Assembly (NCBI GenBank): GCA_049642465.1
Contig: JBAROV010000217.1
Coordinates: 58,877 to 122,876, forward strand
Reading direction: 5' to 3'
DNA length: 64,000 nt
From: CAWDPQ01 sp049642465
GTDB lineage: Bacteria > Acidobacteriota > Vicinamibacteria > Vicinamibacterales > 2-12-FULL-66-21
The notes below the pieces were generated by a model, which worked only from the letters and a program-made list of their open reading frames with translations, had not been told where the DNA came from and searched no databases. A program made the translations under genes and the position numbers. Each line of letters opens with the position of its first letter. Positions within the stretch are counted from its first letter, which is position 1. Positions 52,317 through 62,600 of the stretch are shown here, one piece after another.

Positions 52317-52961
52317 ATGGCGGCACTTCTTTCGATGGCGTTTCTGCTCGCGACCCAGGTGTCGGCCCAACCTTCGTCCCCCCCGCAACCCGCTCCCGGC
52401 AATCCAGTCGTCGTCGTGTCGACCAAGGTGGGGGACATCACCCTGGAGCTGTTCAAGGATCGAGCCCCCGTGTCGGTGGAGAACTTCCTCCAGTACGTGG
52501 CCGATGGGTTCTACCCGGGGACGATTTTTCATCGCGTCATCCCCAACTTCATGGTTCAGGGAGGCGGGTTCGAGCCCGGCATGATTGAGAAGAGTACCCG
52601 GCCGCCCATCCTCAACGAGGCGACCAACGGACTCAGCAATGTGCGCGGGACTGTCGGAATGGCCAGGACCCGGGCGCTGCGGAGTGCGACGTCCCAGTTC
52701 TACATCAACGTGGCGGACAACCGATCGAAACTGGATCACCGGGGTTATGGCCCGGACGACTTTGGCTATGCCGTCTTCGGCCGCGTGCTGAGCGGCATGG
52801 AAGTCGTGGATCGGATCGCCGCGATGCCAACGCGGATGACGGGTCCGCACGCCGATGTGCCGGTCGAGGACGTTGTGATTACCGGTGTAAAGGTCAGGCC
52901 GACAAGTCCGTCGAAGACACCGCCGAAAGTTCAGCCTCGAGGCGCGAGACCAGGTCGCTGA
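52317..52961 (+). CDS. ppiA: Secreted cyclophilin-type peptidyl-prolyl isomerase
   Basis: 214 residues with a signal peptide (MAALLSMAFLLATQVSA). The cyclophilin core shows GDITLELFKDRAPVSVENF, YPGTIFHRVIPNFMVQGG, GTVGMARTRALRSATSQFYI and FGYAVFGRVLSGMEVVDRI with catalytic Arg in FHRV and Gln in QGG. The usual Phe and Trp near the cyclosporin site are partly changed, as in bacterial periplasmic PpiA. The C-terminal Pro/Arg-rich tail overlaps the convergent PepF gene by 68 nt. Confidence 0.85.
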   Translation: MAALLSMAFLLATQVSAQPSSPPQPAPGNPVVVVSTKVGDITLELFKDRAPVSVENFLQYVADGFYPGTIFHRVIPNFMVQGGGFEPGMIEKSTRPPILNEATNGLSNVRGTVGMARTRALRSATSQFYINVADNRSKLDHRGYGPDDFGYAVFGRVLSGMEVVDRIAAMPTRMTGPHADVPVEDVVITGVKVRPTSPSKTPPKVQPRGARPGR

Positions 52962-54786
52962 GCTGCTTCACCACGGCATCGACCGTGTGCGGCTGGCTGA
53001 GATCGACGCCCGCTTTCTTCAGTTGCTCCATCGGATAGTCGTTGCCTCCGGAGCTGAGGAGTGTGAGATATCGCTCCCGAGCCTGCCGCTGCTCGACCTC
53101 GGTCCCCTGCATGATTTCCTGCGCCAGCCGCGCCGCCGAGGCGAAACAGGTCGCATACTGATAGACGTAGTACGGAGAATTGAAGAAATGCGGGATTCTC
53201 GCCCATGTGATCCCGGTGAGCGGATTCAAGTCGAGTGCATCTCCGTAATAATCCGTCAGCAGCTTCCTATAGATCTCGGTCAATGTCTCTGACGTCATCG
53301 GCTGATCCTGCTCGGTCAGCCGATGTGCGCGCAGCTCGTAATCCGCAAACAGGACCTGTGTATAGAACGTGCCTGTGATGTTGTCGATGGCGTGTTGCAG
53401 CAGCACGATTCGTTCGATGGGATCCTTCGAATGCGACAGCATGTACTCGAGCAGCAGCGCTTCGCTGAGCGTCGAAGGTACTTCCGCAACGAAGATCGTG
53501 TAATTCGAATAGATGAACGGCTGCGTCTCGTGCGAGAGGATGGTATGCATCGAGTGCCCCATCTCGTGCGCCAGCGTAAACACATCATCAAGCGTATCGG
53601 TGTAGTTGAGCAGCATGTACGGATGGGTTCCGTACACGGGGGCTGAATAGGCGCCCGATCGCTTGCCCTCGTTCTCGTAGACGTCGATCCAACCGCCAGA
53701 GAATCCCTGACGCATCCGCTTCTGATAATCATTGCCGAGCGGTGCGACCGAGGTGACGATCCGGTCGAGAACATCGGCGTAGGTGTATTTCTTGTCGAAC
53801 GTGACCAGCGGGATCGAGAAGTCGTAGACGTGATAGGACGGCACGCCAAGTATGCGGCGACGGAGGCGATGGTATCGACGCAGCGGCTCGGTCCCTGCCC
53901 GGGTCGTTGCAATGAGGTTTTCCACGACGGACGTCGGAATGTTATCGCCGTGCAACGCGGCCTCGAGCGTGGAGCGATAGCCGCGCGCGCGCGACTGAAA
54001 CAGGTCGCGATGACAGACTGCGTTGTAGAGCGCCGCGTAGGTATTGAGCGCGCTCTGGTAGGTGTTGTGCAGCGCCTCGAAGGCGAGCGCTCGATCCGAC
54101 TGCTCCCGGCGAGTAGCCAGAATGGCCCGGTACTGGCCGTATGAAACGGTGACCGACTCACCGTTGGACAGCGTGATTGCGGGAAACTTTGCGTCCGCCG
54201 TGGAGAGCGCCCAGTACGCATCATTTGGCGCAGAGGCAAGACGGCTCGCGAGCGACATGAGACGTTCACCGCGCTCATCGAGCACATGTTCCTGCTGCCG
54301 ATACAAGTCCTCGATAGCGAAGCGGTAAAGCCCGAGCGCTTCCGTTTCATCCATCCACCGACGAACCGTTTCAAGCGGAATCTGGAGCAGCTCGGGGTTG
54401 AACCAGGATTCTGCCTGCTTCCATTTGGCAAACAGAATCTGTACCTGCTGCCGGCGAGCGTTGACGGTATTGTCGCGCTGATCTTCGTCGTACTTCAGCG
54501 ACGGGAAATACCAGACCCGATACGCGAGTTGACCGAGTTCTTCGGCGAGCCGAAACGCTTGCAGCAGTTGCTCCGGACCGCCGGCGAGCGTGCCTTGCAG
54601 CGTCGCGTAGCGGCCGATTCCCTCCTCGAGACGCTTGTATGCGGCATTCCACGCTTCCCAGCTCTGGAAAATGTCGCTGAGGTTCCATTTGAACTCGTTC
54701 GCGATGTCCTCGCGCCTGCGGCTCCGCGTCGGCGGAGCGTCTGAGGTCGCTAAATCGGACGAGGTGAAGAATTCGGAAACTCGCAT
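52894..54786 (-). CDS. pepF: Oligoendopeptidase F (M3B metallopeptidase)
   Basis: 630 residues, close to the usual ~600 of PepF. The zinc motif HEMGH begins at His407 within TLAHEMGHSMHTILS, followed by PSTLSEALLLEYML with the third ligand Glu. N-terminal NEFKWNLSDIFQSWEAW is a standard PepF opening. It cleaves short peptides, probably in the cytoplasm. The start is backed by TATAGT exactly 6 nt upstream. Confidence 0.9.
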   Translation of the reverse strand: MRVSEFFTSSDLATSDAPPTRSRRREDIANEFKWNLSDIFQSWEAWNAAYKRLEEGIGRYATLQGTLAGGPEQLLQAFRLAEELGQLAYRVWYFPSLKYDEDQRDNTVNARRQQVQILFAKWKQAESWFNPELLQIPLETVRRWMDETEALGLYRFAIEDLYRQQEHVLDERGERLMSLASRLASAPNDAYWALSTADAKFPAITLSNGESVTVSYGQYRAILATRREQSDRALAFEALHNTYQSALNTYAALYNAVCHRDLFQSRARGYRSTLEAALHGDNIPTSVVENLIATTRAGTEPLRRYHRLRRRILGVPSYHVYDFSIPLVTFDKKYTYADVLDRIVTSVAPLGNDYQKRMRQGFSGGWIDVYENEGKRSGAYSAPVYGTHPYMLLNYTDTLDDVFTLAHEMGHSMHTILSHETQPFIYSNYTIFVAEVPSTLSEALLLEYMLSHSKDPIERIVLLQHAIDNITGTFYTQVLFADYELRAHRLTEQDQPMTSETLTEIYRKLLTDYYGDALDLNPLTGITWARIPHFFNSPYYVYQYATCFASAARLAQEIMQGTEVEQRQARERYLTLLSSGGNDYPMEQLKKAGVDLSQPHTVDAVVKQLSDLVSRLEAELSAVSSTDLSA

Positions 54787-54792
54787 CCAGTC

Positions 54793-54798
54793 ACTATA
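54793..54798 (-). promoter_or_regulatory. -10 element TATAGT, leaderless-type spacing
   Basis: TATAGT, six bases (GACTGG), then ATG 54786 on the minus strand. No ribosome site is seen. Confidence 0.45.
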
Positions 54799-54852
54799 TC
54801 AAGGCTGCGGCGGGCGGCATGCTAGAGTCCGACACGATCGCGGGAGGAACTC

Positions 54853-55332
54853 ATGCCACAGCGTCATCGGGGCGGTATCGGCCACGCCGCCGAGCGGGTT
54901 TCGACGGCCGTCGCACGTTCGGCCGGCGGGACGTCCGCGTTCGTGCTTGCCTGTACGGTTATAGGCGTCTGGCTCCTGAGCGGACCCTATTTTCAGTATT
55001 CGGATACCTGGCAACTCGTCATCAATACGGGGACGACGGTCATCACATTTCTGATGGTGTTTCTCATCCAGCGGTCGCAGAACAAGGACGCGATGGCGAC
55101 ACAGTTGAAGCTGAACGAGATTGTTGCCGCAGTGAAAGGAGCGAGCAACCGGCTGATCGACATCGAGGAACTCTCCGAAGAGGAACTGAAGGTCCTTCAC
55201 AAACACTATGCCCGGCTGGTGGAGATGGCGAAGACAGACACCGACCTCACCCAGTCGCACTCGGTGGAGGAAGCCGAGGCGAGACATGCGACGAAAAGGC
55301 TCAGAGGGGAAGTTCGGCGAACTTCAGATTAG
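54853..55332 (+). CDS. Low-affinity iron permease family protein
   Basis: 159 residues; GGAGG lies 5 nt before the ATG. The Iron_permease pattern is visible: VIGVWLLSGPYFQYSDTWQ and TWQLVINTGTTVITFLMVFL followed by IQRSQNKDAMATQLKLNEIV. Two to three membrane helices are followed by a cytoplasmic helical tail. Named after fungal Fet4-type permeases; bacterial transport activity is not proven. Its end overlaps the convergent hydrolase by 9 nt. Confidence 0.82.
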   Translation: MPQRHRGGIGHAAERVSTAVARSAGGTSAFVLACTVIGVWLLSGPYFQYSDTWQLVINTGTTVITFLMVFLIQRSQNKDAMATQLKLNEIVAAVKGASNRLIDIEELSEEELKVLHKHYARLVEMAKTDTDLTQSHSVEEAEARHATKRLRGEVRRTSD

Positions 55333-55944
55333 CGTCGATATCCACTGCGCGACGGTGTCGAGGGCGGCGTTGAGCACCGCGTCCGGCTTCGGCGCCCCGC
55401 GGCCCGAGACCTTGAATGAGTGATCGCCGCCGGCAATCTCGTGGAGCGTGGCGTGCTCGAGCCGCGGCAGCAACGCCCGGATTTCGTCCGCAGTGCCGAA
55501 CGCGTCGCGGCTGCCTTGCACGAACAGCATCGGCGCCGTGATGCGTGGCAAGTGCGCATCCCGACGTTGCTCAGGTCGTCCGGGCGGGTGGAGGGGGTAG
55601 CCAAGAAACACGAGTCCCGCCACGCTGGTTACGCCTTGTGCAGCGACTTGCGAGGCGATCCGCCCACCCATTGATTTCCCGCCGATGAAGAGCGGCAGAC
55701 CGTCGAACCTGTTGCGAGCCGCGTCGATAGCGTCCCGCCAGCGCGCTTCGAGGATGGCCGGCCGATCGGGTACGCGCTTCCTCTGTGCCATGTAATCGAA
55801 GTCAAACGTCGCCGCGTGAATGCCGCGGGCGGCGAGCCCCTGCGCCGTTCGCACCATAAACGGACTCGTTTGTCCCGCGCCGGCGCCGTGTGCCACCACG
55901 ATGGCAGCTGATCCGGAATCGCTGGAGTACACTCGAAGATCCAT
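55324..55944 (-). CDS. Alpha/beta-hydrolase (Tex30/KANL3-like, dienelactone hydrolase fold)
   Basis: 206 residues. IVVAHGAGAGQTSPFM, the nucleophile elbow FIGGKSMGGRIAS, LFVQGSRDAFGT (Asp) and IAGGDHSFKV (His) give a complete catalytic triad. The GKSMGG elbow and small size match the KANL3/Tex30 group of unknown substrate. It is divergent from the M1 aminopeptidase, and their start codons overlap in a CATG. Confidence 0.83.
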   Translation of the reverse strand: MDLRVYSSDSGSAAIVVAHGAGAGQTSPFMVRTAQGLAARGIHAATFDFDYMAQRKRVPDRPAILEARWRDAIDAARNRFDGLPLFIGGKSMGGRIASQVAAQGVTSVAGLVFLGYPLHPPGRPEQRRDAHLPRITAPMLFVQGSRDAFGTADEIRALLPRLEHATLHEIAGGDHSFKVSGRGAPKPDAVLNAALDTVAQWISTLI

Positions 55945-58528
55945 GATGACGAGACTCTGTTTCCTTGTTCTGGCGGCGTCCGTGGCGCAGCCGGTCCTGG
56001 CTCAACGCTTGCCTGATACCGTCATTCCCCTTCACTACGACATCACGGTTGCGCCCGATCTTGCTGCGGCGAAGTTTACCGGAGAAGAAACGATCCGGGT
56101 TCGCCTCGCCAAGCCGACCTCGACGATCGTGCTGAATGCCGCGGAGATCACCTTCGATGAGGTGACGGTGCGCGCTGGCGCCCGCACGGAGAAGGCGACC
56201 GTGACGCTCGACCCGTCCAAGGAACAGGCCACGTTCACGCTGCCCTCCTCACCGGTGCAAGGCGATGCCGAGATTCATATTCGCTACACCGGGATCCTGA
56301 ACGATGACCTTCGCGGCCTGTATCTCAGCAAGGCCAACAATCGACGTTATGCGGTGACGCAGCTCGAAGCGACCGATGCGAGAAGGATGTTTCCGTCGTT
56401 TGACGAGCCGGCGCTGAAGGCGTCCTTTGCACTGACTGCGATCATCGACGCTGGCGATTCGGCGATATCCAACGGTCGCGTGCTTTCGGATACGCCCGGG
56501 CCCGGCGCGGGCAAGCACACCCTCAAATTCGAACAGACGCCGAAGATGTCGACCTACCTCGTCGCCCTGGCCGTGGGGGACTTCGTCTGCAACGAAGGCG
56601 CCGTGGACGGCATTCCCATCCGGATTTGTTCCACCCCCGAGAAGAAAGGGCTCACCCGGTTCGCGCTGGAGTCTGCGCAGGAGGTCGTGAAGTTCTACAA
56701 CCGCTACTACTCCATCAAGTACCCGTTCAAAAAGCTCGACGTGGTGGCGGTGCCGGATTTTGCGGCGGGCGCGATGGAAAACACGGCGGCCATCTTCTAT
56801 CGCGAAACGTTACTCCTCGCAGACGACTCCGCTTCGGTTGGCACGCGGAAAGCGATAGCGGGCGTGCTGGCGCACGAAATCGCGCACCAATGGTTTGGCG
56901 ATCTGGTCACGATGCGCTGGTGGGACGATCTCTGGCTGAATGAAGGATTCGCCAACTGGATGCAAACCAAGCCGGTCAAGGCCTGGAAACCGGAATGGCA
57001 GGTCGAACTCGACGAGGTGCAGGGCAATCAGGTGGCGATGAACCTCGATGGTCTTCAGTCGACCCGCACCATCCGTGCGAAAGCTGAAACGCCGGCCGAG
57101 ATCAATGAGTTGTTCGACCCCATCGCGTACGAAAAAGGGGCAGCCGTGCTCCGCATGGTCGAACAATGGGTTGGCGAGGAGGCGTTTCGAACGGGTGTCA
57201 ACGCGTATGTCGAGAAGTATCAGTACGGCAACGCCCGCGCCGAGGATTTCTGGAGCACGCTCGCAAAGTCTACCGGTAAACCGGTCGATCGCGTCATGGA
57301 GACGTTCGTCGATCAGCCCGGTGTGCCTCTGGTCAGCGCAGAACTGAAGTGCGGCGGCTCGGGCGATCGAGCGCAAGTCGTGCTCACGCAGGAACGTTAT
57401 CTGCGGGACCCGACGGCGAAACCCGCGGCGCAGCTGTGGCAGATCCCGGTTTGCCTCAGAGGCTCCTCGGGCCGCACGGTCTGCGACGTCATGGACGAGC
57501 GTCGCGAATCGATCGCCGTCGAGGGCTGTCCGACGTGGCTCATCTCCAATGCGGGAGCCCGCGGATACTATCGAACCGCGTCGAGTCCCGATGCGGTCAG
57601 GCGGATGTCCGACTACATCGCGCCGCTGACGCCTGCGGAACGAATGGCGCTCGTGTCGGACGAATGGGCGCTCGTCCGCGCGAACCGGCATGACATCGGC
57701 GTGTTTCTCGACCTGGCCGGCGGCTTCAGAGCCGAGCGTAGCGCTGACGTTCTTCAGACGCTGACCGGGTCGCTGGCGATCATCGGAGAAGACATCGTGT
57801 CAGCGTCCACACGCTCGAAGTTCCGTAGCTGGGTGGCCGCGCTGCTCAATCCCGTGCTCCAGGAAGTGGGCTTCGCCGCGCGACCGAACGATACCGACGA
57901 AACCCGCGCGCTTCGCGCCACCGTTGTCAGAGCGCTCGGTGAAACGGCCAGGGATCCTGCCGTCCTCGCGAAGGCTCGCGAACTCGTCTTGCAGGAGCTC
58001 GACAAACCGGGCTCTGTCGAGCCGACGCTGCTCAACGTGATTGCGCAACTCGCGGCACTGGAAGGTGACGCCGCCCTGTACGAGCGTTACCTGGCGGCAG
58101 GCAAGAGCGCGACGAATCCGGAGGACAAGTACCGCTATTTGTACGGCCTTGCCTCGTTCGGCAATCCCGCCCTCGTCCGCCGCACGTTCGAGTTCATTCT
58201 CAGTCCGGACGTCCGGGCGCAGGACGCGCGGATCTTTCTGGGCGCGCAGCTGTCGTCACCCGACGGCCGCGAGCTCGGATGGGATCTGATCCAGCAACAT
58301 TGGGACGAGTTGCACAAGAAGGATTCGACGGGGATGGGCTATGTCGTCGGCGCTCTGAGTGCGTTCTGCGATGCGGCTGCCGCCGGGGAGATTCGGACGT
58401 TTTTTGCGAAGAACAAGGTCCCTGAGGCCGAGCGCACGCTGCAGCAGACGCTCGAACGGGTCGGCTCCTGCGCCCGCTTCGCCGCCGCCCAGCGCCCCAA
58501 ACTCGATGCCTGGTTCGCTGGACGCTGA
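55943..58528 (+). CDS. M1 family aminopeptidase (PepN/ERAP-like), exported
   Basis: 861 residues from ATG 55943 (a second ATG follows). A signal peptide (LCFLVLAASVAQPVLA) is followed by the M1 N-domain, the GAMEN motif (AAGAMENTAAIFYRE), HEIAHQWFG with zinc His311 and His315, and WLNEGFANWM with the third ligand. The C-terminal ERAP1-like helical domain completes it. It removes N-terminal residues from peptides in the envelope. It opens on a CATG shared with the divergent hydrolase. Confidence 0.9.
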   Translation: MMTRLCFLVLAASVAQPVLAQRLPDTVIPLHYDITVAPDLAAAKFTGEETIRVRLAKPTSTIVLNAAEITFDEVTVRAGARTEKATVTLDPSKEQATFTLPSSPVQGDAEIHIRYTGILNDDLRGLYLSKANNRRYAVTQLEATDARRMFPSFDEPALKASFALTAIIDAGDSAISNGRVLSDTPGPGAGKHTLKFEQTPKMSTYLVALAVGDFVCNEGAVDGIPIRICSTPEKKGLTRFALESAQEVVKFYNRYYSIKYPFKKLDVVAVPDFAAGAMENTAAIFYRETLLLADDSASVGTRKAIAGVLAHEIAHQWFGDLVTMRWWDDLWLNEGFANWMQTKPVKAWKPEWQVELDEVQGNQVAMNLDGLQSTRTIRAKAETPAEINELFDPIAYEKGAAVLRMVEQWVGEEAFRTGVNAYVEKYQYGNARAEDFWSTLAKSTGKPVDRVMETFVDQPGVPLVSAELKCGGSGDRAQVVLTQERYLRDPTAKPAAQLWQIPVCLRGSSGRTVCDVMDERRESIAVEGCPTWLISNAGARGYYRTASSPDAVRRMSDYIAPLTPAERMALVSDEWALVRANRHDIGVFLDLAGGFRAERSADVLQTLTGSLAIIGEDIVSASTRSKFRSWVAALLNPVLQEVGFAARPNDTDETRALRATVVRALGETARDPAVLAKARELVLQELDKPGSVEPTLLNVIAQLAALEGDAALYERYLAAGKSATNPEDKYRYLYGLASFGNPALVRRTFEFILSPDVRAQDARIFLGAQLSSPDGRELGWDLIQQHWDELHKKDSTGMGYVVGALSAFCDAAAAGEIRTFFAKNKVPEAERTLQQTLERVGSCARFAAAQRPKLDAWFAGR

Positions 58529-58555
58529 GGGGGTCAGACCGGGGGTCAGACCCCC
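58529..58555. repeat. Two GGGGGTCAGACC repeats ending in a perfect palindrome
   Basis: GGGGGTCAGACC at 58529-58540 is repeated at 58541-58552. The second copy completes GGGGGTCAGACCCCC (58541-58555), a perfect 7+1+7 palindrome. It follows the aminopeptidase stop directly and may act as a 3' hairpin or REP-like element. Confidence 0.65.
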
Positions 58556-58580
58556 GTCCGAACCCGCTTCGATTCCCAGC

Positions 58581-58623
58581 TTGCTAACCTTATATCTATT
58601 CATATACATTCATAGATATGAAT
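58581..58623 (+). promoter_or_regulatory. Promoter and palindromic operator overlapping ArsR start codon
   Basis: TTGCTA (58581-58586) and TACATT (58605-58610), 18 nt apart, form a promoter whose -10 lies 7 nt before ATG 58618. An inverted repeat with perfect 8-bp arms, ATATCTAT (58592-58599) and ATAGATAT (58612-58619), covers it. A second one, ATTCAT-4-ATGAAT (58608-58623), runs over the start codon. ArsR-family dimers bind such AT-rich palindromes, so autorepression of this gene and metH is likely. Confidence 0.65.
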
Positions 58624-59604
58624 GGTGCGGCCCTGTTGAGGCTGTTGGGGGACGAGGCCCGGCTGCGGATCCTTCGCGTGCTCCAAACGGAGCGCCTGAA
58701 CGTTGGCGAGCTGACGGGCATCGTGGGGATCGCTCAATCGGGCGTGTCGCGCCATCTCGGTCTTCTCAAAGAGGCCGGTCTGGTCATCGAGCAACGCGAG
58801 GGAGGTTTTACCTACTTCCAGGCGGCTTCGGCCGAGGCGGCCAACGGCGCGGCGGCGCTGCAGCCGTTTCTCCAATCACACTTCGACGCGTTCGGACGCA
58901 CGTCTGAAGGTCGCGCCGATGACGCGCGGCTCGAGGAAGTGCGCCGCGTGCGCAAGGAAAACTTCGACGCGCATGCCGGGCCCGATACGAAACAGCGCCA
59001 GCTCATCCCAGGCCGCAGTTGGGCGGCATGGGCCCGGGCCCTCGGGCACTTGTTGCCCCCGGTTCGCGTCGCCGATCTCGGGTGCGGCGAAGGGTATCTG
59101 ACGATTGAGGCGAGCAAGTGGGCCTCGCGCGTCATTGCGGTCGATCGATCGCCGTCTGTGCTCGAGCGCGGCCGTGCCCTCGCCAGACGTCGTCGCGTGC
59201 GCAATGTCATCTGGAAGCGCGGGGAGCTCGAGAATCTGCCGCTCCGCGACGCGAGCGTTGACGTCGCGCTGCTATCCCAGGCACTTCATCACGCCTCCGA
59301 TCCGTCAAAGGCGCTCGCTGAGGCCGCGCGCGTCGTTGCACCGGGCGGAAAGGTGCTCGTACTCGATCTGCGAGCGCACGACCAGGAGTGGGCGCGCGAG
59401 CGGCTTGGGGACGTGTGGCTGGGCTTCACCGACGAGCGACTCGCCCGACTGCTGAAACACAGCGGCTTGATCGATGTGAGGGTCTCGGTGGGATCGCGAC
59501 GAGCGGGCGATCCGTTCACCGTCCTCATCGCAAGCGGCACCAAACCCGAGAATCAACATGCGGCCACGAGTTCCGAAAACGGCCGCAGGAAAACGCGGAC
59601 ATGA
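58618..59604 (+). CDS. ArsR-type regulator fused to SAM-dependent methyltransferase domain (SahR-like)
   Basis: 328 residues. Residues 1-95 are an ArsR winged helix (LLRLLGDEARLRILRVL, VGIAQSGVSRHLGLLKEAGL and REGGFTYFQ). No metal-site cysteines are seen. Residues ~130-310 are a class I methyltransferase fold with motif I VADLGCGEGYL, VIAVDRSPS and ALLSQALHHASDP. SahR, an ArsR-type regulator described in Proteobacteria, senses S-adenosylhomocysteine and controls methionine-cycle genes. Coupling to metH (ATGA overlap) points to the same role. The methyltransferase domain may bind SAM/SAH as a sensor rather than catalyse. Confidence 0.8.
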   Translation: MNGAALLRLLGDEARLRILRVLQTERLNVGELTGIVGIAQSGVSRHLGLLKEAGLVIEQREGGFTYFQAASAEAANGAAALQPFLQSHFDAFGRTSEGRADDARLEEVRRVRKENFDAHAGPDTKQRQLIPGRSWAAWARALGHLLPPVRVADLGCGEGYLTIEASKWASRVIAVDRSPSVLERGRALARRRRVRNVIWKRGELENLPLRDASVDVALLSQALHHASDPSKALAEAARVVAPGGKVLVLDLRAHDQEWARERLGDVWLGFTDERLARLLKHSGLIDVRVSVGSRRAGDPFTVLIASGTKPENQHAATSSENGRRKTRT

Positions 59605-62600
59605 ACACACTGCACGAGCGGCTTGGCGAGCGCATTGTCATCCTCGATGGCGCAATGGGGACGATGATCCAGCGCCACAAACTGGACGAGGCTGGTTTCA
59701 GGGGTGAACGATTCAAGGACCACCCGCGCGATTTGAAAGGCAACAGCGATTTGCTGGTGCTGACGCAGCCAGAGATCATCAGTGGCATCCATCACGAATA
59801 TCTCGCAGCCGGTGCCGATATCATCGAGACCAACACCTTCACCAGCACCGCCATCGCACAGGCCGACTACGGCCTCGAATCCCTCGTCTACGAACTGAAC
59901 GTGCAGGGAGCCGCCCTGGCCAAAGCGGCGGCAACGGAGTGGTCGAGCAAGACGCCCGATCGTCCCCGTTTCGTGGCTGGCTCCATCGGACCCATGAACC
60001 GCACCCTCTCGATCTCGCCGGACGTCGGCGATCCCGCCTTTCGGGGGATGACCTTCGATCAAGCGCGCGCGGCATACGAGGATCAAGTTCGCGGGTTGAT
60101 CGATGGAGGCGTCGACGTCCTCCTGCTCGAGACGATTTTCGACACGCTCAATGCAAAGGCAGGAATCGTCGCCATCGAGAACGTGTTCGAAGAAAGGCGC
60201 GTTCGTCTGCCGCTCCTGATCTCGGTCACGATCACGGATCGCAGCGGCCGGACACTCTCAGGCCAAACACTCGATGCGTTTTACGTATCGATTCGCCACG
60301 CGAAGCCGCTCAGTGTCGGCATCAACTGCGCGCTTGGCGCGCGCGATATGCGTCCGTACCTCGCGGAGCTGGCACGGATGGCGGAGTGCTACGTCAGCAG
60401 CTACCCCAACGCCGGACTGCCGAACGCGTTCGGTCAGTACGACGAGCAGCCGGCCGAGACCGCGGCGCTGCTGCGGGATTTCGCGGAGAGTGGGTTCGTC
60501 AACATCCTCGGAGGCTGCTGTGGGACGACGCCGGAACACATCAAGGCGGTCGCGCAAGCCGTCGACGGGGTGAAGCCGCGGCCACTGCCGGCCGCGTCAT
60601 GGGTCGGCGGGGGCTTTTCTCGAGGCTCGCGGGGCCCCACCCCCGCTCGCTCTCGCTCGGCGGCTTCGGCGCTTCCCTCCGGAGCCACGCTCGGGCCGCA
60701 GGCGCAGTTCAGCGGCCTCGAGGCGCTGACGATCCGTCCCGACAGCAACTTCCAGATGATCGGCGAGCGGACGAACGTCACCGGTTCGGCGCGCTTCGCG
60801 CGGCTCATCAAGAGCGGGAACTACGCCGAAGCCGTGCAGGTTGCCGCCGATCAAGTGCGCGGTGGCGCCAACATGATTGACGTCAACATGGATGAAGGCA
60901 TGCTCGACTCCGAGCAGGCCATGACGAGGTTCCTCAACTACATTGCGACGGAGCCGGAGATCGCGCGCGTGCCGGTGATGGTGGACAGCTCGAAGTGGTC
61001 CGTCATCGAGGCCGGACTCAAGTGCGTACAGGGCAAGGGGGTCGTCAATTCCATCAGCCTCAAAGAAGGCGAAGCGGATTTCCTCCACAAGGCGAAACTC
61101 GTCAAACGCTACGGCGCCGGCGTTGTGGTCATGGCTTTCGACGAGACCGGGCAGGCCGACTCGATTGCGCGAAAGGTCGACATCTGCCAGCGGGCGTACC
61201 AGCTGCTCACCGAGCAGGCGGACTTCGATCCGACCGACATCATTTTCGACCCAAACATCCTCGCGATTGCGACCGGCCTCGAGGAACACAACGACTACGC
61301 GGTCAATTACATCGAGGCCACGCGTCTCATCAAGGAGACGTGCCCCGGCGTCAGGGTCAGCGGTGGTGTCAGCAATCTCTCGTTCTCGTTCCGCGGAAAC
61401 GATGTCGTCCGTGAGGCGATGCACTCCGCGTTTCTGTTCCACGCCATCAAGGCCGGGATGGACATGGGGATCGTGAATGCCGGTCAGCTCGTGGTGTACG
61501 AGGACATCCCCCCGGATCTGCTCGAGCACGTCGAGGACGTCATCTTCAATCGACGGCCTGACGCGACGGAGCGGCTGGTACAGTTTGCCGAATCGGTGAA
61601 GGGTTCCGGCAAGAAGCGGGAAGCGGATCTCGCCTGGAGAGAATCCTCGGTCGAGTCACGTTTATCGTACGCGCTCGTGCACGGCGTCGTGGATTTCATC
61701 GAGCAGGACGTCGAAGAAGCGCGGCAGAAGTACCCGCGCCCGCTCGAGATCATCGAAGGGCCGCTGATGGACGGCATGAAGGTCGTCGGCGACCTTTTCG
61801 GCGCGGGCAAGATGTTCCTGCCGCAAGTCGTCAAGAGCGCGCGCGCGATGAAGAGAGCCGTCGCCTACCTTCTTCCCTACATGGAAGAAGAGAAGCGGCG
61901 CACCGGCGCAAGCCGCGCGCAAGGGCGCGTGCTGATGGCGACGGTCAAGGGGGACGTCCACGATATCGGCAAGAACATCGTCGGCGTCGTGCTTGGGTGC
62001 AACAATTACGAGGTCATCGATCTCGGCGTGATGGTGCCCGCCGCGAAGATTCTCGAGACGGCCCTGGAGCAGAAGGTGGACATCGTTGGCCTGAGCGGCC
62101 TCATCACACCGTCGCTCGACGAAATGGCGTTTGTCGCGCGCGAAATGGAGCGTCGCCAGTTCACGCTGCCGTTGCTCATCGGCGGGGCTACCACGAGCCG
62201 TCAGCACACCGCAGTAAAGATCGCTCCGGAATACAGTGGCCCGGTGGTCCACGTGTTGGACGCGTCTCGGGCGGTAGACGTCGTTTCAAGTCTCCTCGGA
62301 TCCAAACGTCAAGAGTTCGACCGCGCGAATCGGACCGACCAGTCTCAGACGCGCGACAAGTATGCGGCTCGCGGCAGCAAACCGCTCCTGTCGTACGAAC
62401 AGGCGCTGTCGAATCGGATGAGGATCGATTGGGATGAACACGTCACCTCGACCCCCTGGTTCCTCGGTCGGCGCTACCTCGATGAGGTGCCACTCGCAGA
62501 GATTGCGAAATACATCGACTGGACGTTCTTCTTTTCTGCCTGGGAACTGAAGGGCAGGTACCCCGGCATCTTCGAGCACCCGCAGTACGGCGCTCAGGCC

